Assembly (NCBI GenBank): GCA_017397565.1
Contig: JAFQIL010000037.1
Span: 1-64,000, forward strand
DNA length: 64,000 nucleotides
DNA from: Oscillospiraceae bacterium
Lineage (GTDB): Bacteria; Bacillota; Clostridia; Oscillospirales; Oscillospiraceae
Direction: 5' to 3'
In this document: positions 57,231 through 64,000 of the stretch, in pieces
Layout of the letters: every line of letters starts with the position of its first letter
Position numbering within the stretch: the first letter of the stretch is position 1
Position numbers and translations under genes: made by a program
Notes under the pieces: generated by a model
Told to the model about the DNA's origin: nothing
What the model saw: the letters and a program-made list of their open reading frames with translations, nothing else
Database searches by the model: none

Positions 57231-58526
57231 ATGCTTCCGCAAGCTTTTTTAGATAGAATTGAGATGCAGCTGGGGGAGGAATATCCTCAGTTTTTGCAAA
57301 GCCTGGAGCTGCCCCGGGCCGTGGCACTGCGGTTTAATCCCTTAAAGGGAGAAATGCCTGTGCTGCCTTTTGTAAAGGCACCGGTTCCCTGGGAGCCTAT
57401 GGGATATTATTATGATCCTGAGGCCCGGCCGGGGCTGCACCCATTTCACGAAGCCGGCGTATATTATTTACAGGAGGCCAGTGCTATGGCACCTGTGGCG
57501 CTGTTAGACCCGCAGCCCGGTGAACGGATCTGCGATTTGTGCGCCGCGCCCGGAGGGAAATCCACCCAGATCGCCGGCAGACTGGGGGGCGAAGGCTTCC
57601 TGCTTTGCAATGAGTTTAACCCGAAGCGGGCGAAGATTCTATCCCGCAATATCGAGCGTATGGGAATAGCCAATGCCTTGGTGACCAATGCTCATCCTGA
57701 GGATCTGGCCAAGCGACTACCCGGTTACTTTGACCGGGTGCTGGTGGATGCCCCTTGTTCCGGTGAAGGAATGTTCCGGAAGGAAGAAGCGGCGGTTACG
57801 GACTGGAGTCAGGAAACGGTGGAAATGTGTGCTCACCGACAGACAGAGATCCTTCGCTCAGCTGCCCACCTGGTTCGTCCCGGCGGACGGTTGGTTTACT
57901 CAACCTGTACCTTTGCTCCGGAAGAAAACGAGGAAACAGTAAATGCTTTTTTGGCAGAGAATCCGGATTTTTACCCTGTGCAGACGGATGCGCCCTGGTT
58001 TACACCGGCAGGGTCCGGTCAGTTTCGCCTGTGGCCCCATAAGCTCCGGGGAGAAGGTCATTTTGCCGCCGTACTGCAGCGCAGCAACGAGGATTCCTGC
58101 GTAGGGGATACCATTTCCGGAGAAAAGCTTCCAAAGCAGTGGCAGGAATTTGCCAAGGAGCTGGAAATTCAGCTTCCTGCCGGCAGGGCGATCACCTTCG
58201 GTACAGAGCTTTATTGGACACCGGAGGATACGCCGAACCTAAAGGGGCTTAAGGTTCTGCGTCCCGGTTTGGCGCTGGGCACAGTGAAGAAAGACCGGTT
58301 TGAGCCTGCCCATGCCTTGGCACTGTGGCTGCATACTTGTAAAAATGTGCAAAATCTTCCGGCTGACAGTCAGGAGACTCGCAAATATATGGGTGGCGAT
58401 GTAGTGCCTTCCCACCAAAAAGGCTGGTGTCTGGTAACGGTAGACGGTTATTCTTTGGGATGGGGAAAGGGTGACGGAAGTGTGCTGAAGAACCATTATC
58501 CAAAGGGCCTTCGCAGGCCTATGTGA
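57231..58526 (+). CDS. RsmF-like 16S rRNA m5C methyltransferase
   Basis: 431 aa. SAM-binding CDLCAAPGGKSTQIAGRLGG (residues about 100-120) and the catalytic pair VLVDAPCSGEGMFRKEE and VYSTCTFAPEENEE, two cysteines typical of RsmB/NOP enzymes. The C-terminal part with PHKLRGEGHFAAVLQR and a PUA-like tail matches the RsmF/YebU branch that modifies 16S rRNA. ATG 57231 follows AAAGGAGACAGCT. Housekeeping function. Confidence 0.88.
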   Translation: MLPQAFLDRIEMQLGEEYPQFLQSLELPRAVALRFNPLKGEMPVLPFVKAPVPWEPMGYYYDPEARPGLHPFHEAGVYYLQEASAMAPVALLDPQPGERICDLCAAPGGKSTQIAGRLGGEGFLLCNEFNPKRAKILSRNIERMGIANALVTNAHPEDLAKRLPGYFDRVLVDAPCSGEGMFRKEEAAVTDWSQETVEMCAHRQTEILRSAAHLVRPGGRLVYSTCTFAPEENEETVNAFLAENPDFYPVQTDAPWFTPAGSGQFRLWPHKLRGEGHFAAVLQRSNEDSCVGDTISGEKLPKQWQEFAKELEIQLPAGRAITFGTELYWTPEDTPNLKGLKVLRPGLALGTVKKDRFEPAHALALWLHTCKNVQNLPADSQETRKYMGGDVVPSHQKGWCLVTVDGYSLGWGKGDGSVLKNHYPKGLRRPM

Positions 58527-58534
58527 AATTATCC

Positions 58535-58563
58535 TTTACAGAAGCGGGGATCTGTGATATAAT
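58535..58563 (+). promoter_or_regulatory. Promoter of murA
   Basis: TTTACA (58535-58540), 17-bp spacer, TATAAT (58558-58563), about 65 bp before the start. Confidence 0.75.
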
Positions 58564-58629
58564 TAACAAACTGTAATCAAATGATGTCAGATTAATTATG
58601 ATTTAAGTTTAGCAAGGAGAGGATTATCC

Positions 58630-59895
58630 TTGGCTCGATATGAAATTCATGGCGGTGTTCCGCTGAAGGGAAGCGTTGCCATCAGCGGTGCGAAAAATGC
58701 AGCCGTAGCGATTCTTCCTGCAGCCCTTTTGGTAAGAGGCACCTGCCGTATTGAAAATATTCCGGATATTTCCGATGTGCGGATCATGATCTCCATCCTC
58801 CAAAAGATGGGTGCGCAGATCCAGTTTCCCCAGCCGGATGTTGTTGAAATCGACTGTACCAATGTGACCTGTACCTGTCCCGATACAGAATTGGTAACGC
58901 AAATGCGTGCCAGCTACTATCTGATGGGCGCACTTTTGGGCAGAGAGGGAAAGGCACATGTGGCACTTCCCGGTGGTTGTAATTTTGCGGCCCGCCCCAT
59001 TGACCAGCATATCAAAGGCTTTGCGGCTCTGGGTGCGGTTGTGGATGAAACTGAGGAGTATGTGGATCTTCAGACCGGACTTGGCGGTCTGCGGGGCAAC
59101 CGCATCAGCCTGGACGTAGTCAGCGTCGGTGCAACAGTCAATATTATGCTGGCCTCCGTGCTGCTTTCCGGTCAGACAGTGATTGAAAATGCCGCCAAGG
59201 AGCCCCATATCGTGGACTTGGCGAACTTCCTGAATACCATGGGAGCTCAGATTTCCGGTGCTGGCACCGATACCGTAAAGATCCGCGGTGTAGAGGCTCT
59301 CCGGGGCGGCACCTATACCATCATTCCTGATCAAATCGAAGCCGGTACATATTTGGCTGCGGCTGTTGCCACCGGCGGCAATGTTTTGGTTACCAATGTC
59401 ATCCCGAAGCATCTGGAGTGTATTACCTCCAAATTCCAGGAAATGGGCGCGGAAGTGATCCATTATGATGATGCGGTTCGTGTTCGCTGTAAGGGTCGCC
59501 TGCGGCATACTACCGTTAAGACCCGTCCTTATCCCGGCTTCCCCACGGATATGCAGGCGCAGATCTGCGTGTGTATGTCTTTGGCATCCGGTGTCAGCCG
59601 CCTGACGGAAAGTGTCTATGAGACCCGTTTCTTTGGCTACTGTACAGAGCTGCAAAGCATGGGTGCCGACATTCAGATCAACGGCAAAACCGCCATCGTT
59701 ACCGGCACAGAGTCCATTACCGGAACCACGGTGTATGCCCATGATCTGCGGGCAGGTGCGGCTCTGGTTATCGCCGGTTTGGCGGCAGAAGGAACTACCT
59801 TGCTGGAAAATGTCCACTATGTAGAACGCGGCTATGAGAATTTGGCAGATAAGCTGACTTCTCTGGGTGCCCGGATCCGCAGAATTGAAGAGTAA
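58630..59895 (+). CDS. murA: UDP-N-acetylglucosamine 1-carboxyvinyltransferase
   Basis: 421 aa. Catalyses the first committed step of peptidoglycan synthesis, adding enolpyruvate to UDP-GlcNAc in the cytoplasm. GSVAISGAKNAAVAILPAAL, the catalytic loop LPGGCNFAARPIDQH with Cys117 (so fosfomycin-type inactivation would be possible), and GFPTDMQAQICVCMSLA are diagnostic. It starts at TTG 58630 with AAGGAGAGG seven bases upstream. Monocistronic, followed by a terminator. Clostridia often have two copies; which one this is cannot be told. Confidence 0.92.
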   Translation: MARYEIHGGVPLKGSVAISGAKNAAVAILPAALLVRGTCRIENIPDISDVRIMISILQKMGAQIQFPQPDVVEIDCTNVTCTCPDTELVTQMRASYYLMGALLGREGKAHVALPGGCNFAARPIDQHIKGFAALGAVVDETEEYVDLQTGLGGLRGNRISLDVVSVGATVNIMLASVLLSGQTVIENAAKEPHIVDLANFLNTMGAQISGAGTDTVKIRGVEALRGGTYTIIPDQIEAGTYLAAAVATGGNVLVTNVIPKHLECITSKFQEMGAEVIHYDDAVRVRCKGRLRHTTVKTRPYPGFPTDMQAQICVCMSLASGVSRLTESVYETRFFGYCTELQSMGADIQINGKTAIVTGTESITGTTVYAHDLRAGAALVIAGLAAEGTTLLENVHYVERGYENLADKLTSLGARIRRIEE

Positions 59896-59898
59896 AAA

Positions 59899-59937
59899 CA
59901 GGAGCTGTCTCAAACACACGAGACAGCTCCTGCTTTC
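59899..59937 (+). terminator. Terminator of murA
   Basis: CAGGAGCTGTCT pairs with AGACAGCTCCTG, then TTTC. Confidence 0.8.
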
Positions 59938-60015
59938 ATATGCGGAATGTTATTGCGGGGCAAACGCCAATTCCCGTTTATCGGGCTGTTGGTTAGAACA
60001 CAGCGGCGTAGCCGC

Positions 60016-60151
60016 AAAGCCTTCCCCTCGAGGGGAAGACGGATGAGGTGGTCTGCGAAGCAGAATCCCAGCCTAGTAACGGCTGCTATGCAGCCTACAC
60101 CTCATCAGTCAGCCTGTTAGGCTGACAGCTTCTCCTCAAGGAGAAGCCTTT
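60016..60151. mobile_element. MITE-like element with inverted ends
   Basis: About 136 bp starting AAAGCCTTCCCCTCGAGGGG and ending AAGGAGAAGCCTTT, i.e. inverted ends around further inverted blocks (GGATGAGGTG with CACCTCATC, and GTCAGCCTG with its complement). It has no coding capacity. Similar short elements are frequent between genes in gut clostridia. No target-site duplication could be fixed by eye. Confidence 0.55.
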
Positions 60152-60219
60152 GTGCTCTGTTGCAACCGCCCGAGAAATGGCAATTTGTTGGGTAGTAAGT
60201 GACCCGGGAAGACAACCGG

Positions 60220-61149
60220 TTATGCTTGGAAAAGCTCCGTAGAAAGATACCGTTCTCCCGAATCCGGAAGCAGAACAACAATGGTCTTGCCGCTGTTTTC
60301 TTCCTGTTTGGCAGCTTCTATAGCTGCGTGTAGGGCTGCGCCGGAAGAAATGCCAGCCAAAACACCCTCCCATTTACCCAATAGCCTGGCGGCCTCGTAA
60401 GCCTCGTTTTCCGTTACCGGGAGGATTTCATTATAGATGCCGGTGTCCAAGACACCAGGGACAAAATTAGCACCGATACCCTGCAGACCGTGAGGTCCTG
60501 CTGTGCCTTTGCTCAGCAGGGGAGATCCGGCAGGTTCTACACCCAGAATTTTCACAAGAGGATTGCGCTGCTTCAGATATCTGCCTGTACCGGTGACAGT
60601 ACCGCCGGTGCCGATGCCGGCAACAAAGATGTCCACCTGACCTTCCGTATCTGCCCAGATCTCCGGACCGGTGGTTTCAAAATGAGCCTGTGGATTGGCA
60701 GGATTGTCAAATTGACCGGGAATGAAACTGCCGGGGTTTTCTGAGGCTAACCGGTTCGCTAAAGCAATGGCACCGGACATTCCTTCCTCCGCTGGGCTCA
60801 GCACGACCTCTGCGCCATAGGCGGTCATCAAAAGCTGGCGCTCCTTGCTCATATTCCCGGGCATGACGATGACAGCCCGGTATCCTCTTGCGGCAGCCAC
60901 CACAGCCAAACCGATACCGGTGTTGCCGGAGGTGGGTTCAATGATCAAAGCGCCCGGCTGGACCAGCCCGGCCTGCTCAGCGGCGTCCAGCATGGCTTTT
61001 GCCACCCGGTCCTTGGCAGAGCCGCCGGGATTAAAGCCTTCCAACTTGGCCAGAAGCCGGGCTTTCAGATTTAACTTTCTGGAGATGTTCCCCAGCTCCA
61101 GCAGCGGCGTTCTGCCGATCAGCTCTTCAACGGAAGTATAAACAGACAT
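60220..61149 (-). CDS. cysK: Cysteine synthase (O-acetylserine sulfhydrylase)
   Basis: 309 aa. Makes cysteine from O-acetylserine and sulfide using PLP. EELIGRTPLLEL, the PLP lysine in NPGGSAKDRVA (Lys46), the substrate loop PTSGNTGIG and the phosphate-binding GIGTGGTVTGTG are all present. ATG 61149 is chosen; the frame is open upstream only because it runs antisense to cysE. It is divergent from cysE, the gene for the enzyme that supplies its substrate. Confidence 0.95.
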   Translation of the reverse strand: MSVYTSVEELIGRTPLLELGNISRKLNLKARLLAKLEGFNPGGSAKDRVAKAMLDAAEQAGLVQPGALIIEPTSGNTGIGLAVVAAARGYRAVIVMPGNMSKERQLLMTAYGAEVVLSPAEEGMSGAIALANRLASENPGSFIPGQFDNPANPQAHFETTGPEIWADTEGQVDIFVAGIGTGGTVTGTGRYLKQRNPLVKILGVEPAGSPLLSKGTAGPHGLQGIGANFVPGVLDTGIYNEILPVTENEAYEAARLLGKWEGVLAGISSGAALHAAIEAAKQEENSGKTIVVLLPDSGERYLSTELFQA

Positions 61150-61176
61150 TATGATACCCCCAAATGTGTTTTTTGT

Positions 61177-61206
61177 ATTATACAGAAAAAAGTGCTGCCG
61201 TGTCAA
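61177..61206 (-). promoter_or_regulatory. Promoter of cysK
   Basis: Minus strand TTGACA (61201-61206), 18-bp spacer, TATAAT (61177-61182). Confidence 0.75.
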
Positions 61207-61219
61207 CGCTGTGTTTGCA

Positions 61220-61248
61220 TTGACTTTATTTTCCCGGTATGGTATAAA
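61220..61248 (+). promoter_or_regulatory. Promoter of cysE
   Basis: TTGACT (61220-61225), 17-bp spacer, TATAAA (61243-61248). It is back-to-back with the cysK promoter with 13 bp between their -35 boxes. No T-box or riboswitch was seen in the 126-bp intergenic region. Confidence 0.75.
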
Positions 61249-61275
61249 CAAGAAAAAGCGTAAGGAGTGATCGCC

Positions 61276-62190
61276 GTGCATACCATCGAAGAACGTGTTG
61301 AATCGGTTGTGGATCAGATTCTGGAGGATTACGGCAACGGCCGGGATATTGATAAGATCGATTTCCAGCGGCATCCGGATAAGGATGTGGTGATCGATAT
61401 GATCGTCAAGCTGCGCCGGATCGTGTACCCCGGCTATTCCCGGGATAAGAATTACCGCATTTATAATGTGAAGCACAATCTTTCCATGCTCATCGAAGAT
61501 GTGATCTTTAATTTGAGCCAGCAGATCGCCCTGGTGCTGCAAAGCAGCGGCACGCAGCAAGCGGAAGCGGAGGAGAAGGGCAAGGACCTGTGCCTGCAGT
61601 TTTTGCAGACCATCCCCAAAGTCCGTGCGGTGGTTCAAACAGACCTGCAGGCCGCCTATGAGGGCGACCCTGCAGCCACCGGCAGTGAGGAAATCATTTT
61701 CTCCTACCCGGGCTTATTTGCCATTACCGTCTATCGTCTTGCTCATGAGCTGCATATATTGGGCGTTCCTATGATTCCCCGTATTATGACAGAGCATGCT
61801 CACAGTATTACCGGCATTGATATTCACCCGGGCGCGGTAATTGGAGAGTATTTCTTCATTGACCACGGCACAGGTATCGTCATTGGCGAGACTACGGTGA
61901 TCGGTCAGCATGTGAAGATCTATCAGGGTGTGACCCTGGGCGGCCTTTCTACCCGGGGCGGACAGAGCCTGCGGGGTAAGAAGCGGCATCCTACCATTGA
62001 GGATAATGTGACCATCTATGCCAATGCGGCTATTTTGGGTGGCGATACGGTGATTGGAGCCGGCTGCGTCATTGGCTCCAGTACCTTTATTACAGAGTCC
62101 ATCGCCCCCTGCACCACAGTCACCATCAAAAATCAGGAGCTTCAGTTTCGTCCGAGAGGAAATTGCTGTGAGAATTGCGGCAATATTTGA
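61276..62190 (+). CDS. cysE: Serine O-acetyltransferase, EpsC-type
   Basis: 304 aa. Acetylates serine to O-acetylserine for cysteine synthesis. The N-terminal 150 residues are helical; the C-terminal left-handed beta helix has TGIDIHPGAVIGEYFFIDHG, TGIVIGETTVIGQHVKIYQG and VTLGGLS. His residues in IDHGTG are catalytic in the family. GTG 61276 is preferred because AAGGAG is eight bases upstream; GTG 61267 overlaps it. The end CCENCGNI is cysteine-rich, unlike the short tails of most relatives. Confidence 0.92.
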   Translation: MHTIEERVESVVDQILEDYGNGRDIDKIDFQRHPDKDVVIDMIVKLRRIVYPGYSRDKNYRIYNVKHNLSMLIEDVIFNLSQQIALVLQSSGTQQAEAEEKGKDLCLQFLQTIPKVRAVVQTDLQAAYEGDPAATGSEEIIFSYPGLFAITVYRLAHELHILGVPMIPRIMTEHAHSITGIDIHPGAVIGEYFFIDHGTGIVIGETTVIGQHVKIYQGVTLGGLSTRGGQSLRGKKRHPTIEDNVTIYANAAILGGDTVIGAGCVIGSSTFITESIAPCTTVTIKNQELQFRPRGNCCENCGNI

Positions 62191-62205
62191 AAAGAGGTAA
62201 ACACT

Positions 62206-63219
62206 ATGCCTTTTACCAACGGCGTTTATACACAATATGATCAGGAAGCGGCAAAGATCCTGAATGATTTTTTGCCGGACCGGATCTTTGATGCCCATAT
62301 GCACATCTTTGACAGTTTCTTTGCGCCGGGAATTTCCAAGGGCGGTGGATTCAATAGCTCTACCCGGGCTGATTTTCAGGATTATCTGGATTTCATGCAG
62401 CCCCTGTTTGGCAGCAGACGGGAGATTCATGCCAATTTCATCACTTCTCCCGATCCATCCATGACTCTGCCGGATTCTCCCAACCGCAAAGCATCTGTGG
62501 AATTCATGGCCAGGCAGCTGGAGCAATTCCCCGGCAATGTGGGTGAAGTGATGGTGGGGCCAGAGGATACGGCAGAAGATATTGAAAGGCAGCTGATCCA
62601 TCCTGCCATCAAGGGCCTTAAGTGCTACCATACCACCGCGGCGAACAAGCCCACGAATCAGGCGACCATTGGCGAGTATTTACCGGAAAGTGCTTGGCAG
62701 GTGGCTGATCAACGGGGCTTGGTCATCACACTCCATTTGGTAAAGGACCGTTCTCTGGCGGATCCTGAAAACTATGAATACATTATGCAAATGGCAAAAC
62801 GCTATCCCAATGCCAAGCTGATCCTGGCCCATTGCGCCCGGGCCTTTGCTGCCTGGACCGGTGTGGAGACTGTGGATAAGATCAAGCATCTGGACAATGT
62901 GTATTACGATTTTTCTGCCATCTGCGAATCTCCCGCCATGTTTCAGATCCTGCGTAAGGTCGGCAAGGATAAGTGTATGTGGGGCAGTGACTTCCCGGTG
63001 TGCCGCCTGTCCGGTAAAGCCATCTCTTTGGCAGACAGCTTCTACTGGATTAATGCCAGAGTTTTGGAGATGCTGGGCAATCCCAATATTCCTTATTGGC
63101 AGTATTCTACAGAAAATCTCATGGCAGTCCGCCAGGCTTGTTTGATGCTGGATCTTTCCCAAGACCGGATCGAAGACCTGTTCTGGAACAATGCCATGAC
63201 TTTGTTTGGCCTAAAATAA
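62206..63219 (+). CDS. Amidohydrolase-family TIM-barrel hydrolase
   Basis: 337 aa. FDAHMHIFDSF gives the metal H-x-H, KGLKCYHTTAANKP the mid-barrel lysine region, LVITLHLVKDR and LILAHCARAF metal histidines, and MWGSDFPVCRLSG the catalytic Asp. It starts 15 bp after cysE (AAAGAGGTAAACACT) so may be co-transcribed, though a metabolic link is unclear. It faces the convergent HpcH/HpaI gene; both could act on small carboxylic acids. Confidence 0.82.
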   Translation: MPFTNGVYTQYDQEAAKILNDFLPDRIFDAHMHIFDSFFAPGISKGGGFNSSTRADFQDYLDFMQPLFGSRREIHANFITSPDPSMTLPDSPNRKASVEFMARQLEQFPGNVGEVMVGPEDTAEDIERQLIHPAIKGLKCYHTTAANKPTNQATIGEYLPESAWQVADQRGLVITLHLVKDRSLADPENYEYIMQMAKRYPNAKLILAHCARAFAAWTGVETVDKIKHLDNVYYDFSAICESPAMFQILRKVGKDKCMWGSDFPVCRLSGKAISLADSFYWINARVLEMLGNPNIPYWQYSTENLMAVRQACLMLDLSQDRIEDLFWNNAMTLFGLK

Positions 63220-63224
63220 AATTG

Positions 63225-63257
63225 AAAAAGACCCGATTTGCAAATCGGGTCTTTTTT
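63225..63257. terminator. Hairpin between convergent genes
   Basis: AAAAAGACCCGATTTG and CAAATCGGGTCTTTTT form a perfect stem with T- and A-runs on the outer sides, usable in both directions. Confidence 0.9.
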
Positions 63258-63267
63258 ATGCGCTATA

Positions 63268-64000
63268 TTACTTGCCGAAGTTGGCACCGAAATCCGCAAT
63301 TTCCTTAAAGTAGGCATCCAGAGCCAGCACATCCGCACCGATGTTCAGGAACTGATAGCCCATGGCCACCCGCTCTGCGGCGTTACCCATGCCGCCGACA
63401 GTACCGGCAAACTTGCCGTGGCGCTTGGCGCACTCAGCAACCTTGCGGAAGCCTTCCTGTACCAGGGGATGGTCGATTTGACCGGGAACGCCGATGGCGT
63501 GGGAATAATCCGCCGGTCCAAAGAACAGCATATCAAAGCCGGGCAGGGCAGCAATCTCCTCAATCTGCTCCATAGCTTCGGGATCCTCGATCTGCAGAAT
63601 GACGAAACGCTGCTCGTTAGCCTGCTGGGTGTACTCGTGGGTGGGAACCATGCAGTACTTGGCATCTGCGTTGCCGCCATCCACAGGCCGTCTGCCGATG
63701 GGATGGAAGCGGGTCATACGGACAACCTCCTGAGCGTCCTCCACGGACATGATGTGGGGGACCATGATGCCGGAAGCATCCAGCTCCAAGGGGCGGATAT
63801 AGTCGCTGTAGGAGCCTCTGGGGATCCGAACCAGCACGTCAGTGTCATACATTTTGGCAGCCATGATCTGCATTTCGGTTGCGCAGTAGTCATTGGGGGT
63901 GTGCTCGGTGTCCACCCAAATGCAGGGGATTCCCGTCATGGCGGCGATCTCTACCACCCGGGGATCAGCGGTGTTGCACTTGGCGGAAAACACAGTCTTG
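63268..64000 (-). CDS. HpcH/HpaI-family aldolase, 5' end outside the window
   Basis: At least 243 residues visible; the frame continues past base 64000 (KTVFSAKCNTADP). The family cleaves or forms 2-oxo-4-hydroxyacids using a divalent metal and pyruvate. Motifs: GIPCIWVDTEHTPND with the catalytic His, VLVRIPRGSYSDYIRPLELD, ASGIMVPHIMSVEDAQEVV, a metal Glu in FVILQIEDPEAMEQI and MLFFGPADYSHAIG with the metal Asp. Substrate unknown. Confidence 0.85.
   Translation of the reverse strand, partial: KTVFSAKCNTADPRVVEIAAMTGIPCIWVDTEHTPNDYCATEMQIMAAKMYDTDVLVRIPRGSYSDYIRPLELDASGIMVPHIMSVEDAQEVVRMTRFHPIGRRPVDGGNADAKYCMVPTHEYTQQANEQRFVILQIEDPEAMEQIEEIAALPGFDMLFFGPADYSHAIGVPGQIDHPLVQEGFRKVAECAKRHGKFAGTVGGMGNAAERVAMGYQFLNIGADVLALDAYFKEIADFGANFGK

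Overview
The window reads as chromosomal DNA of an anaerobic, Gram-positive member of the Clostridia, probably a gut Oscillospiraceae-type bacterium. The evidence is strong AGGAGG ribosome sites, three T-box leaders, ferredoxin-linked oxidoreductases, Fnr/AraC regulators, many Fe-S proteins and dense short operons. No rRNA, tRNA, CRISPR array, prophage or complete insertion sequence was seen. The species assignment is inference.

Layout. 1-8.6 kb: a sirtuin cut by the window edge with an odd internal duplication, a three-gene operon (2-hydroxyacid dehydrogenase, TIM-barrel isomerase, unknown protein), a CBM9-like protein, a MATE exporter, a YbaK-type deacylase, an Atg22/UMF1-like transporter and an amidohydrolase. 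8.6-15.9 kb: an AT-richer accessory island holding broken C-terminal pieces of Rhs/WapA-type polymorphic toxins, each followed closely by a small intact envelope-targeted gene. These include four related lipoproteins and two related membrane-anchored proteins. The island has near-identical duplications and short repeats and looks like an orphan immunity array.

15.9-30 kb: a coherent branched-chain amino acid module, the most interesting part of the window. It has a leucine dehydrogenase-like enzyme, a four-subunit 2-oxoacid:ferredoxin oxidoreductase (VorB type), a P-loop ATPase, two HTH-cupin-acyl-CoA synthetase fusions, a LeuA-like protein that has lost its metal ligands, and a TIM-barrel-acyl-CoA synthetase fusion. 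Three T-box leaders control it. By stem I alignment I read their specifier codons as GTC (Val), ATC (Ile) and CTG (Leu). Because T-boxes switch genes on when a tRNA is uncharged, I infer that the module builds valine, isoleucine and leucine from branched short-chain acids. The steps would be activation to the CoA ester, reductive carboxylation by Vor, and amination.

30-50.3 kb: an amidohydrolase; a GH20-like hexosaminidase divergent from an AraC regulator; a DUF4037-like and a TPR protein; an Fnr-type regulator divergent from a zinc-ribbon/ferredoxin pair; a ROK-like protein; an ABC exporter; a PrsA-like foldase; a CofE-like protein; and a six-gene minus-strand operon with three QueG-like Fe-S proteins, a cupin, a U32-like protein and a DUF5696-like protein. 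That operon faces its AraC regulator across a perfectly symmetric promoter.

50.4-64 kb: the AraC regulator, an EF-G paralog, a GNAT acetyltransferase, an ABC-2 exporter, an MFS transporter, an RsmF-like rRNA methyltransferase, murA, divergent cysK/cysE, another amidohydrolase and an HpcH/HpaI aldolase cut by the right edge. Palindromic intergenic repeats with CGTAGG/CCTACG ends occur at several places.
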